Assembly (NCBI GenBank): GCA_934635045.1
Contig: CAKTZA010000011.1
Span: 1-64,000, forward strand
DNA: 64,000 nucleotides
Origin: an uncultured Kiritimatiellota bacterium
Lineage (GTDB): Bacteria > Verrucomicrobiota > Kiritimatiellia > RFP12 > UBA1067
Direction: 5' to 3'
Both the position numbers and the translations under genes were made by a program. Within the stretch, counting starts at the first letter, position 1, and each line of letters begins with the position of its first letter. Of the stretch, positions 61,432 through 64,000 are shown piece after piece. The notes below the pieces were generated by a model, which worked only from the letters and a program-made list of their open reading frames with translations, made no database searches and was not told the DNA's origin.

Positions 61432-63471
61432 ATGTCCCTGATCGCCCTGACAATCCTTGGACTCCTCGCGGTCGTCGCGCCGTCTGCCGATGCCGATTCG
61501 GCCGATGCGCCCGCCGCCGAACTCACGTCCGTCGCCCATGTCAAGGCGCTGTCGGAAAGCGATTTCGGGCGGCACGTCCCCTTTCGCCTGTCCGGGCTCG
61601 TCATTTCAGACGCCGCCACCACATTCGTCCTGCAGACGCCCGACGGCAGCTGCCTCGTGCACACGCCGACGAATCCGCCCCCGGTCGGCACTGTCGTCGT
61701 CGTGCGCGGGCACACCAAGCTCGACAGATTCGACAAGGTTCCCATCCTCCGCGCCACCAACTGGACGGCCGTCGCCAAGGGCACGGTTCCCGAACCCATC
61801 GCCGCGAGCCTCGACGACCTCTTGGCGGGGCGCTTCGACTGCCGGCGCGTCCGCACGGAGGGACTTGTCGTCGACGTCTGCAACGACGAGGTCGATCCCC
61901 GGTGGACGTTTCTTGTCCTCAGCGCAAACGGGCGGCAGCTGCCCGTCGCCGTCGGCCCGACGACCTGCGGCGGCCTTACGCAGCTGCTCAACGCCCGGAT
62001 CGCCGTCACCGGCATCTGCGCCTCACGAAGTTCCGGGAGGCGTCGCTTTCTCGGATCTGTGCTGTATGCCGACTCGCGCGACGCGGTCCGCGTCCTCACG
62101 CCGGCGCCAAGCGACCCCTTCGCGGCCCCGCCGCTCGGCAATCCGCGCCTGATGACGCCCGAAGAAGTCGCCCGGCTCGGACGGCGCACTGTGCGCGGAC
62201 GCGTCCTCGCCGTCCTGAAGGACGAGATCCTGCTCCGCAGCGAAGCGGACAACGTCCTGGACGTGAAGCTCATCGCCGGCGAAACCCTTCCGCAGCCCGG
62301 CACCGCCGTCTGCGTCGTCGGCACCCCGGAAACCGACCTCTACCACATCAACCTCATCGCCGCCCGAATCAAGACGCTGGACGACATGCCGCAGGGCTTT
62401 GGCGACGCGCCGCGTGACGTCTCCGCCGAATCCGTCCTCTCCGACCGGGACGGCGCCAGCCATTTCGAGCCACGCTTTCACGGACAGGCCATTCGGCTGT
62501 CCGGCATCGCCCGCTCGGCCCCGACCGAGGACTTTCCGAACATCAACCTTGACTGCGACGGACGCATCGTGCCCGTCAACGTCCACGCCACCCTGAAAGG
62601 CCTGCCGACGATTCCGCGCGGCAGCAGGCTGTCGGTCGCCGGGATCTGCCGCATGGACGCTGACGCCTGGCAGCCGAACCGGGTCTTTCCGCAAATTCGC
62701 GGCTTCACGCTCGTTCCGCGCACGGCCGACGACATTCGCGTCCTCGCGTATCCGCCTTTCTGGACGCCCCGGCGACTGGTCGGCACGGCGGCCGGGCTTC
62801 TGGCCGTGGTCGTCGCCCTTTTCTGCTGGCGCGGCGCCGTCTCGCGCGCAAAAGCCCGTCTGCGCGTCGAGGAGCGAACCCGCATCGCCGCCGAGCTTCA
62901 CGACTGGCTTGCGCAGAACCTGACCGCCATCTCCTATCGGCTGCTCGCGGCGAGCCATGCGCGCGCAGCCGGCCCATCGGAAATCCTGCGGCAGCTGGCC
63001 GTCGCCTCCACGATGCTGAACTCGTGCCGTGCGGAACTTCGGCGCTGCATCTGGGACCTGCGCATCGACGCGCTTTCGGAGCCCACGTTCGACGGCGCCG
63101 TCCGCAAGGCCCTTTCGCAGGTCGTCGACCTGACACAGGTCGCCGTCCGCATCGACATCCCGCGCGCAGCCGTCAGCGACGCCACGGCCCACGCCGTCCT
63201 CTGCGCCATCCGCGAGCTGACGGTCAACGCCTTCCGGCACGGACAGGCCTCGCACGTCCGAATCGCCGGGACTGCCGTCGGCGACGTCCTGACGTTCACC
63301 GTCACGGACGACGGACACGGATTCGACGCGACAGCCCATCCCGGCCCCGACGAGGGCCACTTCGGCCTCGACAACATCGCCAGCCGACTCGCCAAGGTCA
63401 ACGGAACATTTTCGATCACCTCACAGCCCTGCAAGGGCGCTACGGGCAAAATCACCCTGCGCGTCCACTGA
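61432..63471 (+). CDS. Sensor histidine kinase with large OB-like periplasmic region
   Basis: 679-aa sensor. Signal peptide 1-~22; the periplasmic region (~35-445) holds several OB-like modules (FRLSGLVISDAATTFVLQ, VGTVVVVRGHTKLD, RTVRGRVLAVLKDEILLRSE, IRLSGIARSAPTEDF). One membrane helix near 450-470 is followed by HisKA_3 (RIAAELHDWLAQN, His490) and an ATPase domain (CAIRELTVNAFRHG, FGLDNIASRLAKVNG). Its partner regulator follows after seven bases. The same architecture occurs in the kinase at 46110. Divergent from the GH20 operon, it probably senses a polysaccharide-derived signal. Confidence 0.92.
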   Translation: MSLIALTILGLLAVVAPSADADSADAPAAELTSVAHVKALSESDFGRHVPFRLSGLVISDAATTFVLQTPDGSCLVHTPTNPPPVGTVVVVRGHTKLDRFDKVPILRATNWTAVAKGTVPEPIAASLDDLLAGRFDCRRVRTEGLVVDVCNDEVDPRWTFLVLSANGRQLPVAVGPTTCGGLTQLLNARIAVTGICASRSSGRRRFLGSVLYADSRDAVRVLTPAPSDPFAAPPLGNPRLMTPEEVARLGRRTVRGRVLAVLKDEILLRSEADNVLDVKLIAGETLPQPGTAVCVVGTPETDLYHINLIAARIKTLDDMPQGFGDAPRDVSAESVLSDRDGASHFEPRFHGQAIRLSGIARSAPTEDFPNINLDCDGRIVPVNVHATLKGLPTIPRGSRLSVAGICRMDADAWQPNRVFPQIRGFTLVPRTADDIRVLAYPPFWTPRRLVGTAAGLLAVVVALFCWRGAVSRAKARLRVEERTRIAAELHDWLAQNLTAISYRLLAASHARAAGPSEILRQLAVASTMLNSCRAELRRCIWDLRIDALSEPTFDGAVRKALSQVVDLTQVAVRIDIPRAAVSDATAHAVLCAIRELTVNAFRHGQASHVRIAGTAVGDVLTFTVTDDGHGFDATAHPGPDEGHFGLDNIASRLAKVNGTFSITSQPCKGATGKITLRVH

Positions 63472-63478
63472 AACCGAC

Positions 63479-64000
63479 ATGAACGACATCCGACTGCTCC
63501 TCGTCGACGATCACGTCCTGCTGCGGCACGGACTCGCCGCCATCCTTGAACAGGTCGAGGGCTTCGCCGTCGCCGGACAGGCGCGAAACGGCGCCGAGGC
63601 GCTGCCGCTCGTCCGAAGCCTCCGGCCGGACGTCGTCATCATGGATCTCGTCATGCCGGAGATGGACGGCGTCGAGACGACCCGCCGGATTGCGGAGGAA
63701 TGTCCGGCGGCAAACGTCCTGATCCTCACCTCCTTCGGAACCTCGGCAGACCTGGTTTACGCCCTGAACGCCGGCGCGACAGGAGCCGTCCTGAAGGACA
63801 GCACCGAAGCTGACCTCATCGAAGCCATCCGAACCGTTGCACGCGGCGACCAGTACCTCTCGCCGGACATCCGGCACATGATCGCCAACGACCCGAATCC
63901 ACCGACGCTGACGGAGCGGCAGTCGAGCATCCTGCAGTCCATCTCGCGCGGCCTGACCAATGCCGACATCGCCCTTCAGTTCGGCCTGACGACAAACGGC
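63479..64000 (+). CDS. NarL/FixJ-type response regulator (truncated by the window end)
   Basis: Receiver domain with the acidic pair VDDH (9-12), phospho-acceptor Asp56 in VVIMDLVMPEMDG, and GAVLKDS with the conserved Lys. A LuxR-type helix-turn-helix begins at LTERQSSILQSISRGLTNADIA and runs off the end. 174 codons are present; about 30-40 more are expected. ATG 63479 lies seven bases after the kinase stop, so both are co-expressed. Likely activator of the divergent glycosidase operon. Confidence 0.93.
   Translation, partial: MNDIRLLLVDDHVLLRHGLAAILEQVEGFAVAGQARNGAEALPLVRSLRPDVVIMDLVMPEMDGVETTRRIAEECPAANVLILTSFGTSADLVYALNAGATGAVLKDSTEADLIEAIRTVARGDQYLSPDIRHMIANDPNPPTLTERQSSILQSISRGLTNADIALQFGLTTNG

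Overview
The window looks like a chromosomal segment of a GC-rich, diderm, anaerobic bacterium of the PVC group. A gut-type Kiritimatiellota or a close relative fits best, but this placement is inference. The supporting evidence is a LptF/LptG-type permease and a prepilin peptidase (diderm envelope), a four-subunit ferredoxin-dependent 2-oxoacid oxidoreductase (anaerobic metabolism), many secreted glycoside hydrolases, Tat-exported sugar oxidoreductases with DUF1080 partners, and a GxxExxY-type gene. Coding density is very high: no gap longer than 300 bases lacks a gene, and no rRNA, tRNA or CRISPR array was seen.

Layout. Bases 1-74 are the 3' end of a group II intron. Bases 75-16476 (+) form one long catabolic operon: a LamG/passenger-repeat protein, GH29, a GH2-like protein, a PIG-L deacetylase, GH28, a second PIG-L, and a fusion of a six-hairpin glycosidase domain with a GH106 rhamnosidase. 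This set suggests attack on rhamnose-, fucose- and galacturonate-containing plant polysaccharide. Bases 16548-20915 (+) hold housekeeping genes (yggS, tmk, holB) and two unknown envelope proteins. From 20926 to 61329 everything is on the minus strand. It contains an exported sugar cluster at 20926-28594 (two DUF1080 proteins, Gfo/Idh/MocA oxidoreductase, xylose-isomerase-like protein, DedA, GH27, ABC ATPase). This is followed by M18 aminopeptidase, an acyltransferase, an AraC regulator, GT2/DUF2723 glycosyltransferase genes, ParA, YchJ and a haemolysin-III protein. Further up come a tryptophan-rich repeat protein, a decayed GxxExxY cassette, a TPR membrane protein, a LptG-like permease, the 2-oxoacid oxidoreductase, a histidine kinase, polA, prepilin peptidase and gpsA. 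A second glycosidase operon occupies 52312-61329 (two GH20-like proteins, LamG protein, unknown secreted protein, GH36, FAD oxidoreductase). It is divergent from a histidine kinase/response regulator pair (61432 to the window end) that probably controls it.

Three things stand out. First, a GxxExxY nuclease-type gene remnant is bounded by ~50-bp terminal inverted repeats, and a gene-less copy of the same repeats sits 7 kb away. Second, a uniform extended -10 promoter (TGN-TATAAT) is often placed so close to the ATG that the transcripts should be leaderless or nearly so. Third, the group II intron ends exactly one codon boundary before a signal peptide, as if it had been inserted directly behind a start codon.
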